A stretch of 30,000 nt of DNA from Neocallimastix lanati (nom. inval.). Taxonomy: Eukaryota > Neocallimastigomycota > Neocallimastigomycetes > Neocallimastigales > Neocallimastigaceae. Position 1 is the first letter of the stretch, and every line of letters begins with the position of its first letter. The stretch covers positions 1,547,501 to 1,577,500 of the forward strand of contig JACVTC010000016.1 of the NCBI GenBank assembly GCA_016946835.1. The letters are read 5' to 3'. The notes beneath the pieces were generated by a model. It was not told the DNA's origin. It was given only the letters and a program-made list of their open reading frames with translations, and searched no databases. A program made the position numbers and the translations under genes. This document shows, piece by piece, positions 11,600 through 23,100 of the stretch.

Positions 11600-11950
11600 A
11601 AGATTTATATTTAGTGATTATTGATAAATAAATTAATAAAAATATCTACTATGTTACTTTTTAACATTTCATTTTATTATTTTAATTATTAACCATAATA
11701 TTTATATATTAGATTTAGTATTTTTATTAATACATTTATTGTTTTTAATTAAAAGATCTATTATATTTTAAGATATCTCTGTTAACAGATTTTCGATTTG
11801 AAAAATTTTATTTATTTTTTTATTTATTTTATTTTATTTTATTTTATTTTTTTTGGAGGGACATTGTAACTCTAACCTGATCAATAAAAAAAACTATTGT
11901 GTTGCATTTCGGAATATCACTTTATAAGAAATGTGGCGTACTTAAATATT
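11600..11950 (+). repeat. Duplicated segment, copy 1 (empty MITE site)
   Basis: Matches 12810-12867 plus 13209-13500 in direct orientation. Shared strings include GATAAATAAATTAATAA, TTATATTTTA(A/G)GATA, TTCGATTTGAA or TTTTGATTTGAA, and CTAACC(T/C)GATCAATAAAAA. Copy 2 is split by a 341-bp MITE. Here the corresponding site reads GTTACTTT at 11653-11660. The far end (11902-11945) carries TTGCATTTCGG and AATGTGGCGTA, which resemble the MITE terminus. Confidence 0.7.
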
Positions 11951-11984
11951 AACCTTATATATAATAAGTGGCTTAAATTATAAT

Positions 11985-12480
11985 AATAATGATATATTTT
12001 AGTATTTTTTGTTAAATAATAAAAAAAAATAATATTTAATTTTAAAAATGTATTTTAATATTTTTTGTTAAGATAGTGATAATAAAATAATACTTAATTT
12101 AAAAGATATACTTTAATATTTTTTGTTAAAATAATAAATAAATAATACGTAATTTTAAAGATATACTATAATATTTTTTGTTAAAATAATAAATAAATAA
12201 TATTTAATTTTAAAAATTGTTTCTAATAATTTTTGTTAAAATAATAAAATATAATATTTATTAATATATAATTTTAAAGATATAATATTTTTTTTGTTAA
12301 ATTTTTTTTTTTTTTTTATAGACTGAAGACTTTGGTCTTCCCCATATAGTAATATGGGTGTATGATTAACTGCCATACCGGTACGGCGTCGACGCTCTCA
12401 ACTCCCTTTTTTTTGTTAAAAAATAATAAAATGTTTAATAATATTTAATTTTAAAGATATAAATTGTATTTATAATTTTT
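11985..12480. repeat. Minisatellite, 55-61 bp unit, about 6 copies
   Basis: The anchor TTTTTTGTTAA recurs with its GTTAA at 12011, 12067, 12125, 12180, 12235 and 12296, spacing 55-61 bp. Between anchors lies TAATATTTAATTTTAAAGATATA. The array is interrupted by a retroposon-like insertion at 12302-12406. It runs into a FLYWCH transposase stub, so it is probably internal DNA of a MULE-type element. Confidence 0.8.
12302..12406 (-). mobile_element. Small SINE-like retroposon
   Basis: A roughly 90-bp higher-GC insert in an A/T minisatellite. On the minus strand it starts GGGAGTTGAGAGCGTCGAC and ends GTCTATA plus an A16 tail (T-run 12302-12317). It is bounded by perfect 14-bp direct repeats, TTTTTTTTGTTAAA, at 12288-12301 and 12407-12420. 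The insert is full of stems: GAAGAC/GTCTTC, CCCATAT/ATATGGG, GCC-TACCGGTA-GGC and the palindrome GCGTCGACGC. AGTTGAGAGCG resembles a tRNA D-arm, but no convincing A or B box is present. A Pol III RNA retroposon is the best reading. The direct repeat also occurs in the minisatellite unit, so its value as a target duplication is reduced. Confidence 0.55.
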
Positions 12481-12552
12481 ATTTATAATAATTTGTTCTT
12501 TTGATTTATTTGTTTCACTTTTTTCAATTTTTAGCGTTTTTTCCATTTTTTA
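12468..12552 (-). pseudogene. FLYWCH transposase N-terminal stub
   Basis: The minus strand reads MEKTLKIEKSETN from 12552 and then IIINKNYKYN before a stop. It aligns with MDEILKIESSETN and IIINRNFKFN of the better-preserved copy at 27065-27413. It marks the start of a FLYWCH-type (MULE-associated) transposase whose remainder has been replaced by the minisatellite. It is far too short to be functional. Confidence 0.6.
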
Positions 12553-12809
12553 ATGGTTAAAAATAAAATATATTTAATTTTTGTTATTTATTTTTATATA
12601 GTTTTTAGTTATTTATTTTATTCATTTTTTTTTCTTTTAAAGTAACAATTAAATAAAATGTTTATGAGAAATTTTTTTTGATGTTTAAAATTTTTTTTTA
12701 AAAAAAAAAAAAAACAATCCATTAACCTATTCATACTTATTTTTAGTTTTTTTTTTTTTTTTATTTATTTATTTTAAATTACTTAAACAATAAAGAAAAA
12801 AATTAAAAG
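12553..12809. other. Gene-free AT-rich DNA
   Basis: T-run and A-run rich DNA upstream (minus-strand sense) of the FLYWCH stub. No identifiable feature. Confidence 0.5.
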
Positions 12810-13500
12810 GCTTATATTGAGTGATAATTGATAAATAAATTAATAAGAGTTGTTATACTATTACTGAGAATCTAGTGCATTTAGTAATCTTGCATTTCGC
12901 AATGTGGCGTATTTTTATATATGGTTTGTTGTTTTAATAATTAAATAAATAATGAATATTCTTTTTTTATATATATAATTTATTAATATTCAATTATAAA
13001 AATAATTTTTTATAATTCTTTTTTAATAGAATGTATTATTATTTCTTTTGAAATAGTTATTTAATAATATTTTATTGAAAAAATATATTATTATTTCTTT
13101 TAAAATAATAATTATTTATATATTTATTTATGATTGTATAGAATATCTTAAAATGTATGGCTTTATTTTAAAAAGTTTATACGCCACATTGCATAATGCA
13201 CAATACCCATTACTGAATATTTTATTTTATTTTATTTTATTATTTTAATTATAAATTATAAAATATATATATCTTCGACTTAGATATTAATATATTTGTT
13301 GTTTTTAATTTAAATATTTATTATATTTTAGGATACCTCTATGTAACTTGAAGATCAATAGGTTTTTGATTTGAAGAATTTCATTTATTTATTTATTTAT
13401 TTCTCTTTTTTTTTTTTTTTTTTTTTTAGTGGATTCTGAAATTCTAACCCGATCAATAAAAATAACGAAATTGTTTACATTTAAGAACATGGCTTATAAT
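12810..13500 (+). repeat. Duplicated segment, copy 2 (MITE-filled)
   Basis: Direct paralogue of 11600-11950, interrupted at 12868-13208 by a MITE. Outside the MITE the two copies align through GATAAATAAATTAATAA on the left and TTATTATTTTAATTA, TTATATTTTA and GATCAATAAAAA on the right. Confidence 0.7.
12868..13208. mobile_element. 341-bp MITE, MULE-type termini
   Basis: Inverted termini: the left reads GAATCTAGTGCATTT then TTTCGCAATGTGGCGTAT. The right end, read inward on the minus strand, is GGGTATTGTGCATTATGCAA then TGTGGCGTAT. Exact 8-bp direct repeats ATTACTGA flank it at 12860-12867 and 13209-13216. The paralogous segment at 11653-11660 preserves the unoccupied site. Its right 110 bp match the right end of the FLYWCH element at 27870-27979, so it is a likely non-autonomous derivative of that family. 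It has no coding capacity. Mutator-like elements usually give 8-11 bp duplications, which agrees. Confidence 0.8.
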
Positions 13501-13552
13501 TAAAAAATTAATTTGTAATTTAACGTCCAAATTTTATCATTTTTAAATAATT

Positions 13553-13557
13553 ATTAA

Positions 13558-13614
<57 letters not shown>

Positions 13615-13697
13615 AATTAAGTAAGTAAGTAAATAAATAAATAAATAAATAAATAAGTAAATAAATAAATAAATAAGTAAATAAATAAATATAGAAA
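13553..13697. repeat. (AAAT)n microsatellite
   Basis: About 145 bp of AAAT/AATA repeats with a few GTAA interruptions. Confidence 0.9.
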
Positions 13698-13866
13698 TAA
13701 ATATAAAGGGGTAAATTTTTTTTCTCTTTTTTTTTAAGCATCAAAAAGATATTATCATAAACACTTCATTTATAATTATTACTTTTAAAAGAAATTAATT
13801 AAATTAACACTATAATAAAAAATTAAACTAAATAGATAAATAATTAATAAATTAGAAAAATTAAAT

Positions 13867-13903
<37 letters not shown>

Positions 13904-14787
13904 CGATTAATCTTTCTTTCTTTATCATTCATTTGAGTTACACCATAAAGTTTTTTTATTTTTTTTCTAATAAGTTAAAAAAAAAAAAGAAAAAAATTTT
14001 AGTTTAGTTTGGTTCATTTTTTTCTTTACTAAACTTAAGCATTATACTTTAAAAAATGCAATACAATAAAAATAAAAAAAAAATTAGAACCACTCACTTT
14101 TTTTTTTTTTTTTATAATATGGCATAATTAAAAATTTTTATGTATTGATTTTTTCTTCAATATGAATAATTTATAAACAATTTTTAATATATGTGTATTT
14201 TATTCATACTTAATATAATTAAAAATAATTTTTTTATATTTATAAAAGATTTTATTATTTAAATTTTAATTTATAAACCATATTAAAATTTTTAATTATT
14301 AAATTTTTTAATTTAAAATCATCTACAATCGTAATACTTTATACAATAAAAAAAAAATTTTTTTTTTATTATGATAGCTTATTTGAATTGAAAACTTTAC
14401 TAATTCAATGTCAATAACAACAACAACAAAAATATATATATATATATTTTTAAAAAATTTTTCAATTTACTACTTTATTTTTATCTATTAATTTTTTTTA
14501 AAAGAGAAAATTTAAAAAAAAGTTAATAGGATACAGAAGAACATTTTATTACTAATTAATTATTCAAGTTTTATGAACATCATAAACATTCATTTACAAA
14601 TGTTATTATCTTCATTTCATTTAATATAAAATTCTCATAAAAGAAATCATTTTTACTTTTATATTATGATTATTTTAAAAATTTCGTTAAATTTTCATCA
14701 TTTTATCTTTTTTTTTTTTCATAAAAATTTTTATTAATTTTTTGATTTTGAAATAAATAGATATTAAATTACTATGATAATAATTCA

Positions 14788-14818
<31 letters not shown>

Positions 14819-15017
14819 GAAGTTGAGATATATGGATTTGTGAATATTATACTATGCTATTTATAATTGTTTATATCATTATTTTTATTATTAAAGTTGC
14901 TTTATGAGAAATCATTTTTGATATACATCGAAAATCCAATTATTTTAAAATTTTTATTATTTATATTAACTTTTTTATTTAATTTTGTAAAATTTTAATT
15001 AAAATTTTCACTATCAA
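13698..15017. other. Gene-free AT-rich DNA
   Basis: Contains a T-run of about 34 (near 13869-13902) and one of about 28 (near 14791-14818). No gene, RNA or element seen on either strand. Confidence 0.65.
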
Positions 15018-15600
15018 TTTGTCTATCCACAACTTAAAAACAAATGATTCTTATATAAAAAAAAGTAAAATCAATGTAAAAAAATATATATTGAATCATT
15101 TTTAATTAAAATACTCAATAATAAATATGATTACTGAAGATAAATACAGAAACAATATATATATAATCTAAAGAACTTTAAATTACTAATTAAATCAACA
15201 ATAGATTATATATATAAAAGTTAAAAAAAAAAAAAAAAAATAGAATAACAAAATAAAAAAGTTATAGTTTTATTTAAAGTGTCATGTTTTTATAAGTTTT
15301 ATTAATTAAATTAATAAAATATTTAGGGATAAACAATGTGGTACATTTTTAATTTAGATTAACATCCTATACCATATTCTATATTTGGTAAATCTTGTAA
15401 AATTTGATAATAAAATAATATAGAACTAATAATTAATTTTATAATTACCATAGTTCTTGAAAAATAATATATATATATATTAATAACAATACGAAATATA
15501 TAAAAAATATATATAAAATTAATGTAAATATATATTATTAATAACACATATTTAAAATAATAACATAATAAGTTTAACATTATACAAAAAAAATAAAGTA
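15018..15600 (+). repeat. Diverged direct duplication, copy 1
   Basis: Aligns with 15858-16500. Shared landmarks include CTATCCA, CATTTTTAATTA, AAATACAGAAA followed by (TA)n, AAGTGTCATG(T/A)TTTTATAA and ACATC(C/T)TATACCATAT. One internal piece (about 15303-15355) is in opposite orientation relative to copy 2. The open frame at 15359-15580 is low complexity and not supported as a gene. Confidence 0.6.
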
Positions 15601-15857
15601 TTTTTTTTTTTTTTTTTTTTTTTTAATTTTTATTTTTCAACCTTAATTATACATAAAATTCATATGTGAGGAAAATATAAAGTATTAATAATTTGTAATA
15701 ATTATAATATATATATATATTATTTAATATAACTTATAAAAATATAAATAATAATAATAAAATGTAATAATAATATATATATATATAAAATCATTTCACA
15801 AAATTATATTTTCTTGTTTAAATATTATATTACTTTTTAAATGTACTTATTATTAAT

Positions 15858-16500
15858 AGTTCTATCCATACACAAAAAAATTAAAGACTTTTGATTTAAT
15901 AAAAAATAAAAATAAAAATAAAAATAAAAATAAAAATAAAAATAAAAATAAAATCATTTTAAGAAAAGAACTTTTCAGAACCATTTTTAATTAGTAAGGT
16001 CAAGAATAATAGATATATTGAGGAAAAATAAATACAGAAATATAATATATATATATTTATAAAATTTAAACAATTTTAAATTATTTATAATTTAATATAT
16101 TCTTATTAACTCAATAACTGATTTCGTTATTAAAAAAAGAAGAAAAAATAGGAAAACAAAAGAAAAAAAAAATTTTTTTTTTAATAATTTAAGTGTCATG
16201 ATTTTATAAATTTTATTATTATTATATTAAAAATATATCCAATGGACATTGCTTATCCCCAGATATTTTATTAATTAAAATTTACATCTTATACCATATT
16301 TAGTAAATTATGTTAATGTAAAGTAATATAAAAGAATAAATTATTTAATAATACCATTTAGCTTTTTTTTTTTTTTTTTTTTTTTTGTTGAAAATATAAT
16401 ACAAAAAAAAAAAAAAAAAAAAAAAAAAGAATTTCCAATAACAACAAAATTAAGTATAATAAAATTAATATAAATATTAATAAAGTCAATTAAATATATA
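15858..16500 (+). repeat. Diverged direct duplication, copy 2
   Basis: Partner of 15018-15600, offset by about 840-890 bp. It contains an (AAAAAT)n run at about 15901-15953 that copy 1 lacks, and an inverted internal segment at about 16222-16283. Confidence 0.6.
16363..16428. other. T24/A26 inverted homopolymer hairpin
   Basis: A T24 run (16363-16386) and an A26 run (16403-16428) are separated by 16 nt. They could form a hairpin of about 24 A-T pairs in single-stranded DNA or RNA. No associated gene. Confidence 0.6.
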
Positions 16501-16963
16501 TAATTTAACATTTTATATAATAAAAATATGATGATTTAATATTATAAAAGAAATATGGTAAAAATTAAAAATGAACTTTTTTATGTCAAATTATGTAAAA
16601 TTCCATATATATATATGGTTTATATAAATTGTATATATAAATTTTAAATAAATTAATTTTATAAAGACATTAAACAATTATATTTTTTGTATTATTATTA
16701 TTTTTCAATTTATTTTTATTTGTTTATTTATTTATTAAAATTTAAATTTATTGAATGCTAACATATATATATATATATTTATAAATTTTGGTATTGTGTA
16801 TTAATGTTAGGAAGAAATAGAAAATAGCAAAATTTTTTATGTCATAATATTTATAATAAAAATTAAAATTAAAAATACACATAATAAAGAAAAAATTAAA
16901 AAAATGTTTTAATTATATTTTATTTTCTCTTTTCTTTTTTAAATAATATATTTTAAAGTAAAT
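16501..16963. other. Gene-free 3' flank of the Hsp20 gene
   Basis: AT-rich DNA holding (TA)n and T-runs. Nothing coding. The part nearest 16964 is the likely 3' UTR of the Hsp20 gene. Confidence 0.5.
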
Positions 16964-17572
16964 TCATTGAATTTTAATTCTATGAACATGATCATTATTC
17001 TTTCTTATTTTTTTCACAGACATTTCTAAAATACCATTTTCTATTTTTGCTTGAGTACTTTGAAGATCAGCATTTTCTGGAATTTGGAAAGATCTTTTAA
17101 AACGACCGTAGCAACATTCTACCTTTGAATATTTATTTTTATTCTTTTTTATTTTTTTATTACTATCTTTGGAATCATTATTCATTATTTTTTTTTCACA
17201 AGAAATAATGAGAAGATGAATATCATCAATTATTTCTATGTTAATTTGATCCTTAGTTATACCTGGTAAATCAGCATGAAGGTAATAACCGTTTTTATCT
17301 TCACTGAAATTAAATCTTGGTAAGAAATCTTCTAACGTGTAGCTATTATTCTTATTAAAAGTTTTGACTATTTCTTTTTTTATTTTATTAAATAAGTTAT
17401 GATGATGATGGTGTTGTAATAAATGATGTGGAAGATGTACATCCTTTAAAATAAAATGATGTTGATGTCTATGATCATTAAATAAGGGTTCATTTGCAAA
17501 TTCTTTTATGAACAATTTATCGAAAGGAGTTAGTTTGCTTTCAGAATATGATTTACGTTGAATTACACTCAT
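16964..17572 (-). CDS. Small heat-shock protein, Hsp20 family
   Basis: ATP-independent chaperone that holds unfolding proteins, expected in the cytosol as oligomers. It is intronless, 202 residues, and starts MSVIQRKSYSESK. Residues about 31-60 are His-rich (HRHQHH, LPHHLLQHHHHH). The alpha-crystallin domain runs from about 85 to 190: PRFNFSEDKNGYYLHADLPG, then GRFKRSFQIPENAD and the family signature KIENGILEMSV. The C-terminus, RIKIQ, holds an I-x-I motif used in oligomer assembly. A Lys/Asn/Asp-rich insert (about 128-150) splits the domain between two strands, in the region where many fungal Hsp20s carry a variable loop. No perfect heat-shock element was found in the A/T-rich upstream DNA. 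The family call is secure. The His-rich stretch could bind metal, but that is inference. Confidence 0.93.
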   Translation of the reverse strand: MSVIQRKSYSESKLTPFDKLFIKEFANEPLFNDHRHQHHFILKDVHLPHHLLQHHHHHNLFNKIKKEIVKTFNKNNSYTLEDFLPRFNFSEDKNGYYLHADLPGITKDQINIEIIDDIHLLIISCEKKIMNNDSKDSNKKIKKNKNKYSKVECCYGRFKRSFQIPENADLQSTQAKIENGILEMSVKKIRKNNDHVHRIKIQ

Positions 17573-18933
17573 TTACTATCATTAATATTGTTGTAATAAT
17601 GATTTTAGTATTTTAATTGTATTAAATACTTTTTTTTTTGTATGTTTGTTAGTTATTATATGAATATTAATTATAGTTTTATTTTTACAATAAATTCGGT
17701 AAAGAAAAAAAAAAATTTTTTTAAAATTGTGGAAAAAAGGCAATATTTATAATATTTGGAGTTTTTTTTCTTTTTTCTTTTTATTAAATTTCTTTTAAAT
17801 AATATTTTATATATTTTATCCATAAAAGATAATATATTAAAAAGTAAAGTAAAAATTTTTATCCATAAAAGAGTCTTTATAAATAATTTTATATATATAT
17901 ATTTTTATATATATATATATATATTTTTTTTTGTATTTATTTTATATTTTATTAAATTTCTCCTTATATTTAATAATAAAAAATAAATGTAATACAGTAA
18001 AACTATATAAATTTATATTAAAATATATATTTTAATATATTTTAATATATTTTAATTTTTTTTATATTTCTTTAATTTTAATATATATATTTTTTTCCAT
18101 TTTTTTATTTTTATATTTTTTATATATTTCTAGATTTTTCCAATAAAATTTTATGATCATTTACGTTATGTTACATTTTTTAAATACAGATAAAAAGATA
18201 TTTTAATTATATTTGGAAATGAAATTATAAATGAAATGATATTTTCAATTAAATAAAAGAGACAAAAAAATTAATTGAAATCTTTTTCATATTTTATACT
18301 AAAAGGCTTTATATTTTTTTTGTTTATTTTTGTTTTTATATTTTAGCAATTGTTAATTTTTTTATTGAAAAAAAGTTATAATTAAATAAATAACTGTTAT
18401 ATATTTTATAGTACAAGAATATATAACAAAAAATAATAAAATATTTAAAATGAAATAGCAAATAAAATAATAATAAAAAAGGAAAAAATTAAATATATAT
18501 ATATTTAATTTTTTCTTTATTCTGTCTAACTTAACTATTATTAACATTATTAATTATTAATGCTATTTTTTAATATATTATTATTTTTTTTTCGTATGTT
18601 TTAATTTAATAACTTTTTGTTTTGATTTATTTATTTATATTTTATTTTATGATTGATAATGTTATAGTATATTATTATGTACTTTTTTGTTATTCATTTG
18701 AATTTATTATTTATAAATTATAATTTATCTTGTAGTAAATAATATACCAAAACAATATACAATTTTAATATTCAAAAAATATATATTGATATTATTTTTA
18801 TTATTGACTCTAAATAATTATATAATTAAAATAAACTAAATTCAAAAAAAAAAAAAAAAAAAAAAAAAATAAAAAATTAAAGATAGAACTAAATGCTTAT
18901 ATTATTTATATATATATGATTATTTGTTTGTAA
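17573..18933. other. Gene-free spacer between Hsp20 and receptor genes
   Basis: AT-rich with (TA)n near 17880-17930 and A/T runs. Both neighbouring genes point to lower coordinates, so this holds the Hsp20 promoter side and the receptor 3' UTR. Short open frames (17756-17986, 18362-18547) are Phe/Ile/Tyr-only. Confidence 0.6.
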
Positions 18934-20063
18934 TTATTTTGAATTTGAATTAAGATTTTTAAATCGATATTCATTAATTTTTGCTATTATTATAATTCGA
19001 ATATTATAAATAATTGTTTTAGCAGAATAATATTTATTATAAAAGCCAATATATTCATTGACACTTTGAATTTCTTCTTTCGAATAAGAATTAATTTTTT
19101 TTACTCTAGTACAGTTACAGGTGTAACAATTGTGAATTATACATTTAATGCTAGGAATATTAACGAAATAATACATTCGATCATTTCCTTTTTCTATAAT
19201 TAAAACAAATATCAAATACACATAGTAGGTAAATATCATGACAAAACTAAATATGATATTAGTGTAGAATTGAACTGAAATTAACATATCATTATTATTA
19301 TATAAAAGAGAATATGTCATAAGCTATATAAATATAAATAATATATATAAATATAAATAATATATATAAATATATATATATATATATGAAACAAAAGTAT
19401 AAATAAATTGAACAAAACAATTATAAATATATACATGAACTTAAAAAGTATCATATATTTAATAATATATTGGTTTATAAGAAAGAAAACCTACTTTTGT
19501 TCCAGGATCCAGTATAATCCATGAAATAGATATTAAACATATAAATCTACTTTCCATATAAATATATCTTCCACTGAATACTGTTTTCATTTTAGAAACG
19601 TGATATAACAATAATATTAATTCTATAATATTAATAATTATGGGAGTATTTGTCACTGGACAAACATAGTTAAATAATCCATTAAGCATTTGTATTACAT
19701 CTATTTCTTTTCGATTTATGACAATTATATAAATTATTATTATAATTGAAGTAATAAAAAATATTAATAATAATGACATGATTTCTATATAAGTCAATGT
19801 AACAATTGTTTCAAATTTATTAATTGGATATTGATCATCAAATTTAAAGGAAGACTCCGAATTTGCTCTATATTTTAAATCCATTAATATTAAGTTTGAA
19901 TTACTTATATCTGTCATAGTAGATAGTCTCTCAGAATTATTTGTATTAACATTATTCACCGAATTAAATTTAACCATATTGGCTACCTTTTCTTTTTTTT
20001 TGCTATTATTATTATTATTATCATCATCATTTTCACTATTATTACTATTTCTATTATTATTTC

Positions 20064-20151
<88 letters not shown>

Positions 20152-23100
20152 TTCATCATTATTACTATTTCCATCATCATTATTTTCTTTATTTGTATTA
20201 TTTTCATTATTATTATCATTTCCGTTATAATAATTATTATTATTATTAATTTTATCCTGATTATTATTTATTTTTTCATTATTATAGAAAATAGTACTTA
20301 TTCTATATTTGTTTTTAGCAGAGTTACTTTTTAAAGCAGAGGATTCAAGTTTTTTAGAAATTGAATTATGTTTAGAAGAAAGATCATCATTTACTATGCT
20401 ATTAAGAGAAAATCTTCTTTTCATTCTCAGAGAATTTGAATAATTAAGATTCTTTTTATGCAGATACTCATAATAACTGTTATTAAGAAAGAACTCTGTT
20501 GATAAAAACATAGATTTTAATAGTGAAGGTGTAAATATATTACTCATTAAAATAAAATCTCTTTTAGAATTATCAAAATTTAAGGTATAGGTTGATGTTA
20601 TAATTAACTTAATGGTAAATGGAATGAAAATGAGCATAAATCCAACATACTGAAATACATTATATAAATAACAATTTTTTATACTGTCAGTAGTCATATA
20701 ATAGATACTTTCATTCTTAATAAAAAAACCAAGAGAAATGCAAAGATAAGATGATAATCCAAAATCTTGAATAATAGTATTTTTTCTATTAAATAAAACA
20801 TACACGGTAAGTGAAATAATTAAGATTCTCATAGAAGAAGCCAACACTTCATAAAAATTTTTTTCTTCACTAAAATTTATTAGTAATATAAGTAAAAAAA
20901 AAAACTTTTTAATTTTTTTTTTTTTTTTTTTAATACTTAAAAAAAAAAACGTTATAATATTATATTTATTTGCTTAAAGATATTCAATAGTAAACCACTT
21001 TTTACTTAATAAACATAAAAAAATATATTAAAAGAAAATAAAAAAAGCAATTAATTTATTTTTATTTTTATCACATTTATATATACCTTATATCATAGAA
21101 AACTTTTTCATTACATAAATCACCTTTCCATCCGTTTTCACAAGGACATATATTATATAATGGACTATTCACCTGGTCATTTCCTTTAATACAACTATAA
21201 TGCTCTTTTAATATACAAGTTTTACTACATATTGGTTCCTCACAATAAAATAATTCATCCCTTTCAGTATAGAGCTTAATATTATTGGATGGACATTCAC
21301 TAATGTTAACTTTATAAGTTACTTTGGTTTCTTTTAATTGTTTTAATATATTAAGATCATTTTGTTTAGGGGACACTTCCAATATATAAATTCCAGGATT
21401 CTTAGTATAAATTGTTAAGGAATTAATTTTTATTGTACCTAATATTTATTTTATAATTTTAAATTAATAGTGTTAACAAAATTAATATAAAAAAGAAATA
21501 AGAGAAAATATATATAGAAATATAAAAATATAATATTTATTCATTTATTAATTAAATTTTACCATTAAAAAATATATTGTTAATTTCTGGTATATAATAA
21601 TTATGTACTTCATTATAGGATTCATCATATAGTTTGGCATCTATACCAATATTTGAGTAATATCTTTCTTCATCAGATATATTATTCCCTAATGTATCAA
21701 TAAGAGAAATAGTAAATACTATGGATCCTCCTGAATTTATATCCAATTTTTCAAGTTCAGTATTTGATTTAATAATTTGTGAAGGATGAGTAGCAAATAT
21801 ACTACCATGGGATATGGCTGTATTGTTTAATAATGTATTATTTTTGTTATTATTACTTTGGTGAAGAAAGATAATATTTTCTGCATTTTTATTTATATGT
21901 TCAAAAAAAGCTACACCACCAGCAACTCCTGCATAATTATTGAAAAATATATTATCTTTGATAGTCATGTCATATGTTTTATTAATATTTAAATAAAAAA
22001 CACCTCCGAAGTATTTTACTTTATTCATTTTAAATATTGAATTAATAATACTCACTTTCTTGATAGTAGTATTATCAATATCAATATCTTTATCATTATT
22101 AAAGTAAATTATTCCTCCATTAAAGACACATTCATTATTTTCAAAATTACTATGATCAACGACTAAATTAATATTTTCGATATTATTTAAATATCTTAAT
22201 TTTTTTTAAATATATATATTTATTATTTATTAAAAATTTAATAAAAATTAAATAATATTAATTAACAATACATTATTTTAAATTAAGTATCATAATGGTA
22301 AAACATTTATTTACAAAATACCAGTAGACTGAGATTTATTATCATAAAATCCCGAATTTTTTATATTTATCACCATACTATTTTCAAAGTGGAAAAAACC
22401 ATTTTCTAATTTATTAGTATTAATATTATTACTGAAGTTAAAGTGGTTCACTTGAAAGTGGATCTTAATATAAATATATTATTTTATATTATATAATAAC
22501 ATTATAAATATATGAATAATTTTTTAATAGAATTTTTTTTTTTTTTTTTTTTTAAATGGATTTATTATTTTAAATATATATGTAAATAAATTATTACATT
22601 TTCACTATCACTTTTTAAATAAGAACCATTCGAATATGAATTAGTAATGGTGACATTATTCCACTGAATATCTACATATTTTCCATTTATTTTAATAACA
22701 TTTCCATTGGACTGAATATCTGAAATTTTAACATTTTGAAAAATTATACTTTTATTATTATTAATAATATTTGATCCTTCAATAGACATTAAAAAGGATT
22801 CATTAATATCACCATAGAGATTAATATTCCTTATATCAACATTATATAATATTAAATTATTATAACTTGTGCTTATAATTGATCGATAGTTTGTTGAAAT
22901 TGTATCTATTCTAGTATTATTTATAGTAATTAAGGATTGGGAATTAAAAAATGAAGTTCCATATAGACTAATATATATATATATTTATAAACAATAACGA
23001 AATGAAAAAATAAAAATAGAAAGAAAAAAAAAGGAAAAAAAATAATTTTATAAAAAATATATATTTAAGTAAATATATATTCATTATTATTAAATTTTTG

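Noticed and set aside
11274-11624. Open frames over the (TAA)n tract and the pyrimidine-rich island
   Set aside because: Poly-Tyr and Phe/Leu-rich products generated by the repeat; no domain.
15359-15580. 73-residue open frame on the minus strand
   Set aside because: Low-complexity, and not conserved in the duplicate copy at 15858-16500.
17573-17720. Heat-shock element upstream of the Hsp20 gene
   Set aside because: Only TTCGGTAAAGAA is present; the GAA/TTC spacing does not fit nGAAnnTTCn.
19979-20230. Poly-Leu (plus) and poly-Ile (minus) open frames
   Set aside because: Alternative frames of the poly-Asn codon array of the receptor gene.
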